A stretch of 63,692 nucleotides of DNA from Actinomycetota bacterium (GTDB lineage: Bacteria; Actinomycetota; Acidimicrobiia; Acidimicrobiales; Ilumatobacteraceae): contig VFYV01000010.1 of the NCBI GenBank assembly GCA_016871395.1, positions 1 to 63,692 on the forward strand. The letters are read 5' to 3'. The notes below the pieces were generated by a model. That model searched no databases, had not been told where the DNA came from, and was given only the letters and a program-made list of their open reading frames with translations. Shown piece after piece: positions 8,071 to 16,647 of the stretch; within the stretch, counting starts at the first letter, position 1, and each line of letters begins with the position of its first letter. The translations under genes and the position numbers were made by a program.

Positions 8071-8973
8071 TCAAAGACCGTTCGAGGGGTGACGTCCCTG
8101 ACGTCGACGCAAGGCGGCATCGATGCGAGCAATGCGTGTGCGGGCCGGAGGATGGGCGGACGATCCCGAACCAGACGTGTGTCGAAGCGCGGCCGCCAAT
8201 TGTCGTCCGTACCCCATGGCCACCACGCGGCGATCGGCGCTGAACTCCGCGGAACGCCCAACACGATTCGTGAGATAGCGAGCGACGGCAAAGCCCGATC
8301 CGAACACCCACGCCGTGGTGGCGAAGAGGGCCGAGACGATACGCCCGGCGACACGCGCGAAGTCGTTGCCACCCGCGAAGTTGTCGGTGGCGGCAATCGA
8401 AACGTCGCGCAGGAACGAACCGACGCGCGCCAACAACACCACCGGCATGATCAGCCACTGATTGATGGTGAGCGCGATGGTGTGGGAACCGAGGTGATGG
8501 CAGATCTCGTGGGCGAGCACACCGCACAATTCGTCGTGATCGAGAGCTCGCGCCGCATGAGACGTGACCACCACGAGGTGACCGCCGCAGGCGAAGGCGT
8601 TGAGGTCGTCGTCGTCGACGACGCCGACCGCGAAGTTGTGGCGACGCAGATGCCAGGCTTGGGTGACCTCGTTGAAGGCCTTTTGCAGGCGCGGGGCCTC
8701 CGACGCCGTCGGTTTGCGGGCTCCGATCATTTTGGTGAGCAGGCGTCGCTGCACCATCGGAACGAACAAGACGACGCCGAGCAGGAGGTAGCCGAGAGCC
8801 ACCTGCAGGTACGACACCCCCGAGACGAGCCAGAGGGGCCACCACAGTACGACCATGGCCAACAGCCAGACCGGGACGACGACGAGCACGGGGACCAGGG
8901 CGACCAGAGCCGCGCCGTCCACGTCGCGCCGACGCCCTCGACGTCCGAAGTTCCCGCTCATGCGCTTGCTCAC
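8071..8973 (-). CDS. M48-family membrane zinc metalloprotease (HtpX-like)
   Basis: This 300-residue protein has two N-terminal transmembrane segments (about 20-85), the zinc motif HEICHH (about 160-165, from ELCGVLAHEICHHLG) and the third-ligand region RSAEFSADRRVVAMG typical of M48 peptidases. Two further hydrophobic stretches lie between them (about 175-240). HtpX-type enzymes degrade damaged membrane proteins on the cytoplasmic side; the specific role here is unknown. The start is GTG 8973, with CAAAAT 7 nt upstream. It ends 50 bp upstream of hemE on the same strand, but hemE has its own promoter. Confidence 0.88.
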   Translation of the reverse strand: MSKRMSGNFGRRGRRRDVDGAALVALVPVLVVVPVWLLAMVVLWWPLWLVSGVSYLQVALGYLLLGVVLFVPMVQRRLLTKMIGARKPTASEAPRLQKAFNEVTQAWHLRRHNFAVGVVDDDDLNAFACGGHLVVVTSHAARALDHDELCGVLAHEICHHLGSHTIALTINQWLIMPVVLLARVGSFLRDVSIAATDNFAGGNDFARVAGRIVSALFATTAWVFGSGFAVARYLTNRVGRSAEFSADRRVVAMGYGRQLAAALRHTSGSGSSAHPPARTRIARIDAALRRRQGRHPSNGL

Positions 8974-8980
8974 GGGGTGA

Positions 8981-8986
8981 ATTTTG
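8981..8986 (-). promoter_or_regulatory. -10 element of the M48 protease gene
   Basis: CAAAAT on the minus strand ends 7 nt before GTG 8973. No Shine-Dalgarno is seen, so the gene is probably leaderless. Confidence 0.4.
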
Positions 8987-9084
8987 CCTGATCAAGGACG
9001 TTTTCCCCGACATGTTCAAGATTCCGTCCCCACGGGCCGAAGAAAAGTGGTCCCGTCGCCCTCGACGGGTCGTCAGGAGTTCGG

Positions 9085-10815
9085 GTGCCCATCACGGAAC
9101 GGCAGCAAGGAGCGGGGTCGGCGGCGCTGTCCGGTCGTTCGCACGCGTCCGCGCGACTGTTGTTGGATCTCGCGCGCACCCACGAAGTCACCGAGCCGGA
9201 GCGGGCTCGCTCTCTGGTGCAACAGGCGCGAGCGTTGGCGCGCGCCGAAGGTGATCACCTCGGAGAGGCCGAGTCCCTCTACCGACTGGCATCACTGGCT
9301 CACTACGACGGACAACCCGGCGACGCCTTCGCACTCGCCGTCGAGGCCCGTGACTTCGCCATATCGCACGATCTCCCACTGGTGCTGGCGTGGTCGTTGA
9401 ACTTGATCGGTCTCGTGCACACGAACTCGGGGAATCACTCTGAGGCCCTCTCGTGTTGCATGCAGGCCCTCGACTATTACCGGGGTACCGATCACCGGGT
9501 CGACGAGGGCAACCTCCTCAATACCATCGCCACGATTCACCACGAACTGGGTGACACTGATCGTGCCATCGTGAACTACGAGGCGGCGATCACCGCCAAC
9601 GCCGAGTTGAATCGTCCCGACTTCGATGCCATCACCTTGGCCAACGTGGCGACGTTGCGCGCGGAGCGAGGCGAATATGACGAGGCGATCAAAATCGGCG
9701 AGCGTGCGTTGGATTTGTGTCGACGACACGCACCTGGGTTCCTGCCCGAGGTGCTGTCGTCGTTGGCGGAGTCCTACGGTAAGTGTTCCGATTTCTCGAA
9801 CGCCCGCGTGCTGCTGGAGGCGGCGCTGGCGATGCTCGACGCGTCGAGCGTCAGCTTCGATGATTCGGTGCGCTCGGGAGTCGAATTGGCTTTCGGGCGG
9901 GTGGAGATGGCGGCCGGGGAACACGCAACGGCCATCGTTCACCTGGACCGTGCGCTCGGGCTCGCCGAGGTGATCGGTGCCAAGCCGGTGGTGATGTCGG
10001 CTCACGACGCGCTCGCCGAGTCCCTCAAGGCCGTCGGCGACTTCGAGAAAGCGGTTTTCCATCTCGAGCGCAAATTCAAGGTCAATCAGCAGATGTTCAA
10101 CGAGGGCACCGACATTCGTATCAAGACCCTGCAGATCGCTCACGAGGCCGAGGAGGCCCGCCAGCAGGCCGAGATCCTGCGACTACGCACCTCGGAGTTG
10201 GAGGGCTTGGTCGTCGGGCGCACCACCGAACTGGAGCAGTTCCAACTCGAGGCCCTCGAGCGCCTGGCCATTCTCGGCGAGTTTCGTGACACCGACACCG
10301 GTGAACACACGGTGCGCGTGGGGGACATGTGCGCCGAGATAGCCCACTTGTTGGGGCAGGACCCGGTCTGGTCGGAACGCCTGCGATTGGCGGCCCGTCT
10401 GCACGACATCGGCAAGGTGGCGATTCCGGACTCGATTCTCCTGAAGCCGGGGCCCTTGACCTCGGCCGAGTTCGAGGTGATGAAGACCCACACCACATTG
10501 GGGGCGCGCATCCTGTCGGGGAGCAACAGCCCACTTGTTCAACTCGCCGAGCAGGTTGCCTTGAATCACCACGAGCGTTGGGACGGGACCGGTTACCCGA
10601 ACGCCATCGGGGGCACCGAGGTTCCCATGTCGGGTCGTATCTGCGCGGTGGCCGACGTGTTCGACGCACTGACCAGCGATCGGGTGTACAAGAAGTCCTG
10701 GACCGTCCCCGATGCCGTGCGTTACATCGCGCGCGCCGCCGGCACCCAGTTCGATCCGCACGTGGTGGAGGCCTTCGTGCGCATCGCCGAGGAGCGATTC
10801 GGCGTTCGAGTCTGA
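9085..10815 (+). CDS. TPR-repeat protein with C-terminal HD-GYP phosphodiesterase domain
   Basis: In this 576-residue cytoplasmic protein, residues about 20-345 are tetratricopeptide-like helical repeats (AESLYRLASLAHYDGQPGDAF, EALSCCMQALDYY, DEAIKIGERALDLC). A short charged coiled coil follows (about 350-390, rich in Glu/Gln/Arg), then an HD-GYP domain (about 395-575) with HDIGK near 437 and the complete HHERWDGTGYP near 494. HD-GYP enzymes hydrolyse cyclic di-GMP or related dinucleotides. The TPR array replaces the usual receiver or PAS input, so the trigger is probably a protein partner. GTG 9085 is preceded by AGGAG at a spacing of 5. The fully conserved motifs suggest an active enzyme. 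Confidence 0.9.
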   Translation: MPITERQQGAGSAALSGRSHASARLLLDLARTHEVTEPERARSLVQQARALARAEGDHLGEAESLYRLASLAHYDGQPGDAFALAVEARDFAISHDLPLVLAWSLNLIGLVHTNSGNHSEALSCCMQALDYYRGTDHRVDEGNLLNTIATIHHELGDTDRAIVNYEAAITANAELNRPDFDAITLANVATLRAERGEYDEAIKIGERALDLCRRHAPGFLPEVLSSLAESYGKCSDFSNARVLLEAALAMLDASSVSFDDSVRSGVELAFGRVEMAAGEHATAIVHLDRALGLAEVIGAKPVVMSAHDALAESLKAVGDFEKAVFHLERKFKVNQQMFNEGTDIRIKTLQIAHEAEEARQQAEILRLRTSELEGLVVGRTTELEQFQLEALERLAILGEFRDTDTGEHTVRVGDMCAEIAHLLGQDPVWSERLRLAARLHDIGKVAIPDSILLKPGPLTSAEFEVMKTHTTLGARILSGSNSPLVQLAEQVALNHHERWDGTGYPNAIGGTEVPMSGRICAVADVFDALTSDRVYKKSWTVPDAVRYIARAAGTQFDPHVVEAFVRIAEERFGVRV

Positions 10816-10833
10816 TCGACCCGGTTCATCGGC

Positions 10834-10839
10834 TAGAAA
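10834..10839 (+). promoter_or_regulatory. -10 element of the lipase-lgt operon
   Basis: TAGAAA ends 6 nt before ATG 10846. The GGGG run between them is too close to the start to be a good Shine-Dalgarno. Confidence 0.4.
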
Positions 10840-10845
10840 AGGGGA

Positions 10846-11619
10846 ATGAGCGCGCACATCGATCGATCACCGGTTCTTTCCGGAGCCGAAGCCTGGAGTC
10901 ACGAAGGATCTTCGAGGGTGGGGGCACTGTGCATTCACGGCTTCACCGGCAACCCGTCGTCGATGCGGGGGCTCGCCGAAGCTTTCGCCGCCGCCGGCTA
11001 TCACGTGGAGTTGCCACGACTTCCCGGCCACGGCACTGCGGTGAGCGACATGATCCCCACTCGTTGGAGTGATTGGTCGTCCGTCGTCGACAAGACGTTC
11101 GAGAAGTTGTCGGCGCGGGTCGACAAAGTCGTCGTGGTCGGATTGTCGATGGGGGGCTCACTGACATTGTGGACCGCCCTCGAGCACCCCGAAGTGTCGG
11201 GCATCGTGTGCATCAACCCGGCGTCTCAACCCCAAGCACCCGAGATGGTCGAGATGGTGAAGGGCATGTTGGCCGAAGGAACCGAGACGTTCCCCGGCAT
11301 CGGTTCGGACATCGCGGACCCTGACGTGAAGGAGAATTCGTACTCCGAGACCCCGTTGGCTCCTTTGGTTTCATTGGTGGAGGAGGGGATCACGCCCATG
11401 GTCGAGCGTTACTCCAGCAGTCGGGTGCCGATGTTGTTGATCACGTCGAGAAATGACCACGTGGTGGATCCGGCCACCAGCGATCAATTGGCGGCCGCCT
11501 GGGGTGGCCCCATCGAACGCATCTTGCTCGATCGCAGTTTTCACGTGGCGACCCAGGATTTCGACAAGGAACGTATCTTCGAGGCCTCCGTGGCGTTCGC
11601 CGACCAAGTCACGGCGTGA
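10846..11619 (+). CDS. Alpha/beta hydrolase, carboxylesterase/monoacylglycerol-lipase type
   Basis: This 257-residue protein has the alpha/beta hydrolase fold: oxyanion-hole segment GALCIHGFTGNP (about 25-36), nucleophile elbow VVVGLSMGGSL (Ser about 99), acid TSRNDHVVDP and His LDRSFHVATQD near the C-terminus. The layout matches small bacterial carboxylesterases (Est30) and monoacylglycerol lipases, which hydrolyse short esters or monoacylglycerols. No signal peptide is present, so it should be cytoplasmic. The stop overlaps the GTG start of lgt by 4 nt, so the two are translationally coupled. The natural substrate is unknown. Confidence 0.88.
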   Translation: MSAHIDRSPVLSGAEAWSHEGSSRVGALCIHGFTGNPSSMRGLAEAFAAAGYHVELPRLPGHGTAVSDMIPTRWSDWSSVVDKTFEKLSARVDKVVVVGLSMGGSLTLWTALEHPEVSGIVCINPASQPQAPEMVEMVKGMLAEGTETFPGIGSDIADPDVKENSYSETPLAPLVSLVEEGITPMVERYSSSRVPMLLITSRNDHVVDPATSDQLAAAWGGPIERILLDRSFHVATQDFDKERIFEASVAFADQVTA

Positions 11620-12491
11620 GTTCCGCCCTCGACGTGGCGCCGATGACGAACCTGTGGACGTCGGTCGTGGGGTCGATCCCCAGTCCGGGATCGGGTTCGC
11701 TGCGGATTGGTCCCCTGCAGTTGCGGGCCTACGGTCTGATGATCGCGATCGGCGTGATCCTGGCGGTGCGGTTGTGGGGTCGGCGACTGACACTGATCGG
11801 TGTCGGTGGCGCCGATGAAGCCAACGCGGTGGCGATCTGGGCGGTGCCGGCCGGCGTCATCGGTTCACGGCTGTACCACGTGGCCACGGAGTGGGACCGT
11901 TTCTCCGACGACCCGGTGGCCATCGTGCAGTTCTGGAAGGGTGGCCTTGGCATTCCCGGCGGAATGTTGTTGGGAATCGTCGTGGGTGTATGGGTCATCA
12001 AGCGTCGCGGGATGCCAGTGGGTCCGACGCTGTGGGCCGTGGCCCCCGCGCTTCCGTTGGCCCAAGCCGTCGGTCGTTGGGGTAACTGGTGGAATCAAGA
12101 GCTGTTCGGCCGTCCGACGACGTTGCCGTGGGGACTCGAGGTCGACGCCGACAAGGTGGCCGGCGCCGGTTACGAGCCGGGCACGTTGTTCCATCCCACC
12201 TTTCTCTACGAGTCACTGTGGAACCTCGCCTTGATGGTCGTGCTCATCGTGATCGGGCGTCGAATGATCGATTCACAACCCGGTCGACTGTTGGCGGGTT
12301 ACGTGTTGGGATACGGCGTCGGTCGCTTCTGGGTGGAGGGTCTACGCATCGACCCGGCCAAGGAGGGCGGGGGATTACGTCTCAACCAATGGATGGCCAT
12401 CGTGCTGGTGGTTGGGGGCGTGCTGTGCTTGCTCATTTGTGCCCGTCGAGCACGGCTCGGTTACCGTCGGGAGAATGTCGAACAGTCCTGA
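11616..12491 (+). CDS. lgt: Prolipoprotein diacylglyceryl transferase
   Basis: This 291-residue membrane protein transfers diacylglycerol from phosphatidylglycerol to the lipobox Cys, the first step of lipoprotein maturation. GRWGNWWNQELFG is the Lgt signature with the phospholipid-binding Arg and essential residues, RAYGLMIAIG is the conserved first helix and FHPTFLYESLWN is also typical. About seven hydrophobic helices can be seen. The GTG at 11616 overlaps the preceding stop; ATG 11643 is an alternative. Lipobox proteins in the window (sortase, lipase-like, DUF4333-like) are its expected substrates. The 3' end overlaps the next gene by 17 nt. Confidence 0.95.
   Translation: MSSALDVAPMTNLWTSVVGSIPSPGSGSLRIGPLQLRAYGLMIAIGVILAVRLWGRRLTLIGVGGADEANAVAIWAVPAGVIGSRLYHVATEWDRFSDDPVAIVQFWKGGLGIPGGMLLGIVVGVWVIKRRGMPVGPTLWAVAPALPLAQAVGRWGNWWNQELFGRPTTLPWGLEVDADKVAGAGYEPGTLFHPTFLYESLWNLALMVVLIVIGRRMIDSQPGRLLAGYVLGYGVGRFWVEGLRIDPAKEGGGLRLNQWMAIVLVVGGVLCLLICARRARLGYRRENVEQS
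12462..12467 (+). promoter_or_regulatory. -10 element inside the lgt 3' end, for the enoyl-CoA hydratase gene
   Basis: TACCGT ends 7 nt before ATG 12475. It would give the hydratase its own leaderless transcript in addition to read-through from lgt. A GGGAG close to the ATG could also serve translation from the longer transcript. Confidence 0.35.
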
Positions 12492-13275
12492 TCTCGTTCT
12501 CGCCTCGGTGACCCCCTCGGGTGTCGGGATCATCACCTTGAACAATCCCGAGCGTATGAACGCGTGGAGTTCGGTCATGTCGAAGCGCTTCTTCGAACGC
12601 CTCGCCGAGTTCCGCGTGAACGCCGAAGTGCGCGTCGTCGTCATCACCGGCGCCGGCAAGGGCTTCTGCCCAGGAGCCGACATGGACGCCTTGAACCAGA
12701 TTCGGGCGAATCCCGCCGGTGGGGCCGGCCCGGCCACCGGAGTTGGTCGCTTCAGCGATCTTCTGGATTACCCGAAGCCCGTGATCGCCGCCATGAACGG
12801 TGCCGCCGCCGGAGTCGGCTTCGTTTTGGCGATTTTTTGCGACCTGCGCTTCGCCGCCGGTGGCATCAAGCTCACCACGTCGTTCAGTCGTCGCGGCCTC
12901 ATCGCCGAATACGGATCATCGTGGGCCCTGCCGCGCCTCGTCGGTTCGGCACGGGCTCTCGACTTGTTGTTGTCGGGTCGCGTCATCACCGCGGACGAAG
13001 CCGAGCGCATGGGATTGGTGAACGCCGTGTACCCGGCGGAGGAGTTGATGGACAAAGTGATGGCGTACGCCGAGGACTTGGCCACGAACTGTTGCCCGAT
13101 CAGCTGGGCCACCATGAAGCGTCAGGTGTACGGCGACTGGTTGCGCGACGTGGATGCCGCAACCACCGATGCGATCCACCTCATGAACGAATCGGTGAAG
13201 AGCTCCGACTTCCAAGAGGGGGTGCAGTCGTTCCTCGACAAGCGCCCCCCGGTTTTTGCGCCCTACACCGACTGA
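12475..13275 (+). CDS. Enoyl-CoA hydratase/isomerase family protein
   Basis: This 266-residue crotonase-fold protein has GIITLNNPERMNAWS, the CoA-binding/oxyanion segment GKGFCPGADM and NGAAAGVGFVLAIFCDLRFAA. A Glu is present in RRGLIAEYGSSWALPRLVG at one of the two crotonase acid/base positions. It probably hydrates or isomerises a 2-enoyl-CoA; the substrate is not evident. ATG 12475 was chosen over upstream in-frame codons because of its near-perfect family N-terminus and the -10 and GGGAG just upstream. It overlaps lgt by 17 nt and galT tail-to-tail by 13 nt. Confidence 0.85.
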   Translation: MSNSPDLVLASVTPSGVGIITLNNPERMNAWSSVMSKRFFERLAEFRVNAEVRVVVITGAGKGFCPGADMDALNQIRANPAGGAGPATGVGRFSDLLDYPKPVIAAMNGAAAGVGFVLAIFCDLRFAAGGIKLTTSFSRRGLIAEYGSSWALPRLVGSARALDLLLSGRVITADEAERMGLVNAVYPAEELMDKVMAYAEDLATNCCPISWATMKRQVYGDWLRDVDAATTDAIHLMNESVKSSDFQEGVQSFLDKRPPVFAPYTD

Positions 13276-14156
13276 TCATTCGACGCGCGCAATCGCAGCG
13301 CCAACTCCTCGGGCACCACCGGATTGAAGTACTCGCCGGCGCCCACCTCGGCGGCGGCGATGTAGCGAGGGAGATTCGCCGCGCGCCACGGCGAGACGAT
13401 TTCGATGTTCAGCCAGGCGTCATCGAAACCGGCGGTGAATGGGCGTTGATTCACCCACAGCATGTAGGGAATCGGTTCGTCGTAGAGCCGGTCGAGCCGG
13501 TCGAGCACGTCGGCGAGCATGCTCGCCAGATCCCGACGGGTCGCGCGGTCCAGTTCACTCAGCCGGCCGACGCGGACTCGAGGGGCGATGGTGACCGCGA
13601 CGGGATACACGGGCGCAGGGGGAACGGCCGCGATCATGCTGTCGTTCCCGACGACGAGGAGTTGGTCGTCGAAGGAAGGCACCCATCCGCCCGTGCCGAG
13701 CAACTGGTTGCTTCGTCGGGGAACGTGGTCGTAGGCGTAGATCTGCCCGTGCGGATGCGAGATGGTGGCGCCGATGCTGGTCCCGCGGTTCTCGAAGACG
13801 AGGACGAACTCGACGTCGTCTCGTGCGCCGAGAGTCTCGGTGCGCTCGACCCACAGGTCGATCACCCGAGCGATACCGTCGACGCCGAGCGAGGCGAAAC
13901 TCGCGTCGTGATTCGGTGAATACAGGATCACCTCGCAACGATCACCGTCCATGGGCGGCCAACGGTTGATGAACCAACGCGTCTCGTAGGGGTCGGGTGC
14001 CTCGAGACCACCGACGCAGAACGGGCAAGCGGTCACCGACCGACCATCGGAGATAATCGGTCGGCTTTGGCGACCACCCACTATGTGGATGGTGGTTCCG
14101 AGAAACGGGTCGATGCGGCGCTGGCTCTCGGGCACGGCGTCATTCTTGCCGCCCAT
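13263..14156 (-). CDS. galT: Galactose-1-phosphate uridylyltransferase
   Basis: This 297-residue HIT-superfamily enzyme swaps UMP between UDP-glucose and galactose-1-phosphate in the Leloir pathway. A CPFC zinc-type motif lies near residue 50, FENRGTSIGATISHPHGQIYAYD contains the catalytic His-x-His-x-Gln (about 134-140), and the C-terminal WLNIEIVSPWR is family-like. It is shorter than the usual 340-350 residues, mainly at the N-terminus. Upstream in-frame codons lie inside the divergent alpha-galactosidase gene and do not look like GalT, so ATG 14156 is preferred. The pair forms a galactoside-use module. Confidence 0.9.
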   Translation of the reverse strand: MGGKNDAVPESQRRIDPFLGTTIHIVGGRQSRPIISDGRSVTACPFCVGGLEAPDPYETRWFINRWPPMDGDRCEVILYSPNHDASFASLGVDGIARVIDLWVERTETLGARDDVEFVLVFENRGTSIGATISHPHGQIYAYDHVPRRSNQLLGTGGWVPSFDDQLLVVGNDSMIAAVPPAPVYPVAVTIAPRVRVGRLSELDRATRRDLASMLADVLDRLDRLYDEPIPYMLWVNQRPFTAGFDDAWLNIEIVSPWRAANLPRYIAAAEVGAGEYFNPVVPEELALRLRASNDQSV

Positions 14157-14162
14157 TAGGTT
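14157..14162 (+). promoter_or_regulatory. -10 element of the alpha-galactosidase gene, abutting the galT start
   Basis: TAGGTT begins one base after the galT start codon and ends 6 nt before GTG 14169. Only 12 bp separate the two divergent start codons, so the alpha-galactosidase -35 region must lie within galT. Confidence 0.45.
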
Positions 14163-14168
14163 GAGTCC

Positions 14169-16319
14169 GTGCACCAGTCGATCGAGCACCTGCGCGCCGA
14201 CACCACGAGCGTGGTGGTCGACGTGTCGCGGGGTATTCCCGTGATCCTGCATTGGGGCGCCGCCTTGAGTCAGGATCCGACGCAGTGGCAGCAGGGTATT
14301 CCCGCCCACGGGACGATCGACGTGGTGGCCCCTATTTCCATGGTGCCCATGCACGGGGACGGCTTCGCGGGGCGCCCGGGGTTGCAGGTTCATCGTCGGG
14401 GTGGTCGGCATTGGTCGCCTCGTTTTCGCGCCGCCGAGCACGCAGTGACGAGAATCGACGGGGGCCTGGTTCTCGAGAGTCGCGCGATCGACGAGGTGTC
14501 CGAGTCGGAGATCATCGGTCGTCTCCATCTGGCCGATGACGGGGTTCTGACCGCGTCAGCCGACTTCCGCAACAACTCGAATTCCCCGGTGATGCTGAAC
14601 TCGTTTACGGTGACGCTTCCCATAGTCAGTGGAGCAACCGAACTCGGGGTCTTCGCCGGTCGCTGGTCCCGAGAGTTGCAATTGCAACGTTTCTCGTGGC
14701 CGTACGGCGCATGGACCAGCGAAAATCGGATGGGGCGAACGTCGCACGAACATCCGCCGTACTTGTTCGCTCTGGAGTCCTCATCGGACGAGTGGAACGG
14801 ACAGGTGTGGGGGATCCATGCAGCGTGGAGTGGCAACCATTCGATGTACGCCGAATGGATGCCCGACGGACGTCGTTACGTGCAGGCGGGCGAGCTCTTC
14901 CACCCGGGCGAGATGTGTGTGTATTCCGGAGAGAGTTTGTCCGCGGTCGACGTGATCGGTGTGTACTCGAATTCGGGTTTGAACGGTGCGTCACGCTCGT
15001 TTCACCGGGAGGTTCGCCGACGGCTACCAGCGAACGCTCGTCGAGTCCGACCGGTGCACCTCAACACCTGGGAGGCCGTCTATTTCTCGCACGACGAGGA
15101 GCGTCTGAGTCGATTGGCCGAGGCGGCCGCGTCGGTCGGGGTCGAGCGGTTCGTTCTGGACGATGGTTGGTTCGGTGGGCGTCGCAACGATCAGACCGGA
15201 CTCGGAGATTGGACGGTCTCTTCGACCGTGTATCCCAACGGCCTCGCACCCCTGATCGCGCAGGTTCGAAATCTGGGCATGGAATTCGGCATATGGGTCG
15301 AGCCCGAGATGGCCAATCCCGACAGTGACCTATTGCGCGCTCACCCCGAGTGGGCCGCCACCACTGATGGATACGACCCGGTGATGGGGCGTCGGCAACA
15401 TGTGGTGGATCTCACGAATCCGGCGGCTTACGAGCACGTGCTGTCGGCTCTCGACGATCTGTTGACCGGGCACGAAATCACGTACGTCAAGTGGGACATG
15501 AACCGTTGGCACGTGCAGGCCAGCGGTGCCGATGGCACGGCGATCACCCACGCACTGACCAAGGCCGTGTACGCGATGATGGACGAGTTGCGTCGACGTC
15601 ATCGAGACGTCGAGTTCGAGTCCTGCGCCTCGGGAGGTGGTCGCATCGATTTCGAGATCCTGCGACGCTGCGAGAGAGTGTGGACGAGTGATTGCAACGA
15701 CGCCCTGGAGCGTCAGCTGATTCAGCGGGGCGCCTCCATGATCATCCCGGCCGAGGTGATGGGCTCACACGTCGGACCGTCCCGCTCGCACACCACGGGT
15801 CGACGTTTGTCGATGGAGTTACGCGGCGTCACCGCGATGTTCGGTCACATGGGTGTCGAGGCCGACGTCTCGGCCATGGGCGAGGACGAGTTGGCGGATC
15901 TTTCCCATCTCGTCGCGGTTCACAAACGCTTTCGAGCGCTGATCCACTCCGGGGACGCAGTTCGATTCGAGACGTTCGATCTGACCGGCGGTTCGGCCTT
16001 GTCCCACGGCGTCATCGCCTCCGATCGGTCCGAAGCCATCGTCGCCTACGTGCAGTTGGTGACCGCTCAGGCCGCGGTGCCACCGCCATGGCGAATTCTC
16101 GGACTCGATGCCGCGCGTGACTACACGGTGAATCTGATCCCGCTGACCCGTGCGACGGTTCCGCTCTCGGGAACGGCCGCGGATCAACCGGCGTGGTCGA
16201 GTGATTCCCTCGCGGGTCGTCCCCAACGCGTGTCGGGCGCATTTCTACGCGACATCGGTTTGGCGCCTCCCGCCATCTGGCCCGAATCAGCGGTGCTCGT
16301 CCACCTGTCCGGCTCGTAG
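14169..16319 (+). CDS. Alpha-galactosidase, glycoside hydrolase family 36
   Basis: This 716-residue enzyme releases alpha-linked galactose from melibiose- or raffinose-type sugars. It has an N-terminal beta-sandwich (about 1-270), a TIM barrel (about 280-610) and a C-terminal beta domain. GH36 motifs are intact: FVLDDGWFGGRRND, GIWVEPEMANPDSD, the nucleophile Asp in YVKWDMNR (about 442), ESCASGGGRID, and the acid/base Asp in VWTSDCND (about 507). No signal peptide is visible, so oligosaccharides must first be imported. The GTG start is supported by the -10 just upstream. Divergence from galT implies joint galactose catabolism; galK and galE are not in the window. Confidence 0.95.
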   Translation: MHQSIEHLRADTTSVVVDVSRGIPVILHWGAALSQDPTQWQQGIPAHGTIDVVAPISMVPMHGDGFAGRPGLQVHRRGGRHWSPRFRAAEHAVTRIDGGLVLESRAIDEVSESEIIGRLHLADDGVLTASADFRNNSNSPVMLNSFTVTLPIVSGATELGVFAGRWSRELQLQRFSWPYGAWTSENRMGRTSHEHPPYLFALESSSDEWNGQVWGIHAAWSGNHSMYAEWMPDGRRYVQAGELFHPGEMCVYSGESLSAVDVIGVYSNSGLNGASRSFHREVRRRLPANARRVRPVHLNTWEAVYFSHDEERLSRLAEAAASVGVERFVLDDGWFGGRRNDQTGLGDWTVSSTVYPNGLAPLIAQVRNLGMEFGIWVEPEMANPDSDLLRAHPEWAATTDGYDPVMGRRQHVVDLTNPAAYEHVLSALDDLLTGHEITYVKWDMNRWHVQASGADGTAITHALTKAVYAMMDELRRRHRDVEFESCASGGGRIDFEILRRCERVWTSDCNDALERQLIQRGASMIIPAEVMGSHVGPSRSHTTGRRLSMELRGVTAMFGHMGVEADVSAMGEDELADLSHLVAVHKRFRALIHSGDAVRFETFDLTGGSALSHGVIASDRSEAIVAYVQLVTAQAAVPPPWRILGLDAARDYTVNLIPLTRATVPLSGTAADQPAWSSDSLAGRPQRVSGAFLRDIGLAPPAIWPESAVLVHLSGS

Positions 16320-16322
16320 CAT
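16317..16322 (+). promoter_or_regulatory. -10 element of the gatCAB operon
   Basis: TAGCAT starts on the alpha-galactosidase stop codon and ends 8 nt before GTG 16331. It supports a leaderless gatC. Confidence 0.45.
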
Positions 16323-16330
16323 TGAGACTC

Positions 16331-16645
16331 GTGCCCGATCCCTCCCGCGAAAGAATCTCGGCCGACGCCGTAGCCAAGGTGGCCCGTCTGGCCCGACTCG
16401 ATGTGAGCGATGACGAGATCGCTCGCATGACCGGGCAACTGGCCGTCATGCTCGAGCACTTCGCCGATATCGACTCCCTCGATCTGTCCGACGTCGCCCC
16501 CATGACGCAGCCGTATCCGCTGGCCAACGTCCTGCGTGACGACGTGGTGATGCCCAGCTTGGATCGTGACGAGGTGTTGACCAATGCTCCGGCGACAGAG
16601 GACGGACGTTTCAGGGTGCCCCCGATCATCGGGTTGGAGGGCTGA
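16331..16645 (+). CDS. gatC: Aspartyl/glutamyl-tRNA amidotransferase subunit C
   Basis: This 104-residue protein is the small linker subunit that holds GatA and GatB together. ISADAVAKVARLARLDVSDDEI is the GatC N-terminal helix, and MTQPYPLANVLRDDVV matches the conserved extended middle region. GTG 16331 gives the normal N-terminus and sits at leaderless spacing from TAGCAT; a TTG at 16322 is the alternative. It is followed after 2 nt by gatA. The operon makes Gln-tRNA(Gln) and/or Asn-tRNA(Asn) from the misacylated precursors. Confidence 0.93.
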   Translation: MPDPSRERISADAVAKVARLARLDVSDDEIARMTGQLAVMLEHFADIDSLDLSDVAPMTQPYPLANVLRDDVVMPSLDRDEVLTNAPATEDGRFRVPPIIGLEG

Positions 16646-16647
16646 AC

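Noticed and set aside
12564-13919. A 451-codon rightward frame across the hydratase and galT
   Set aside because: It is out of frame with a clear enoyl-CoA hydratase and antisense to galT with its HPHGQ motif.
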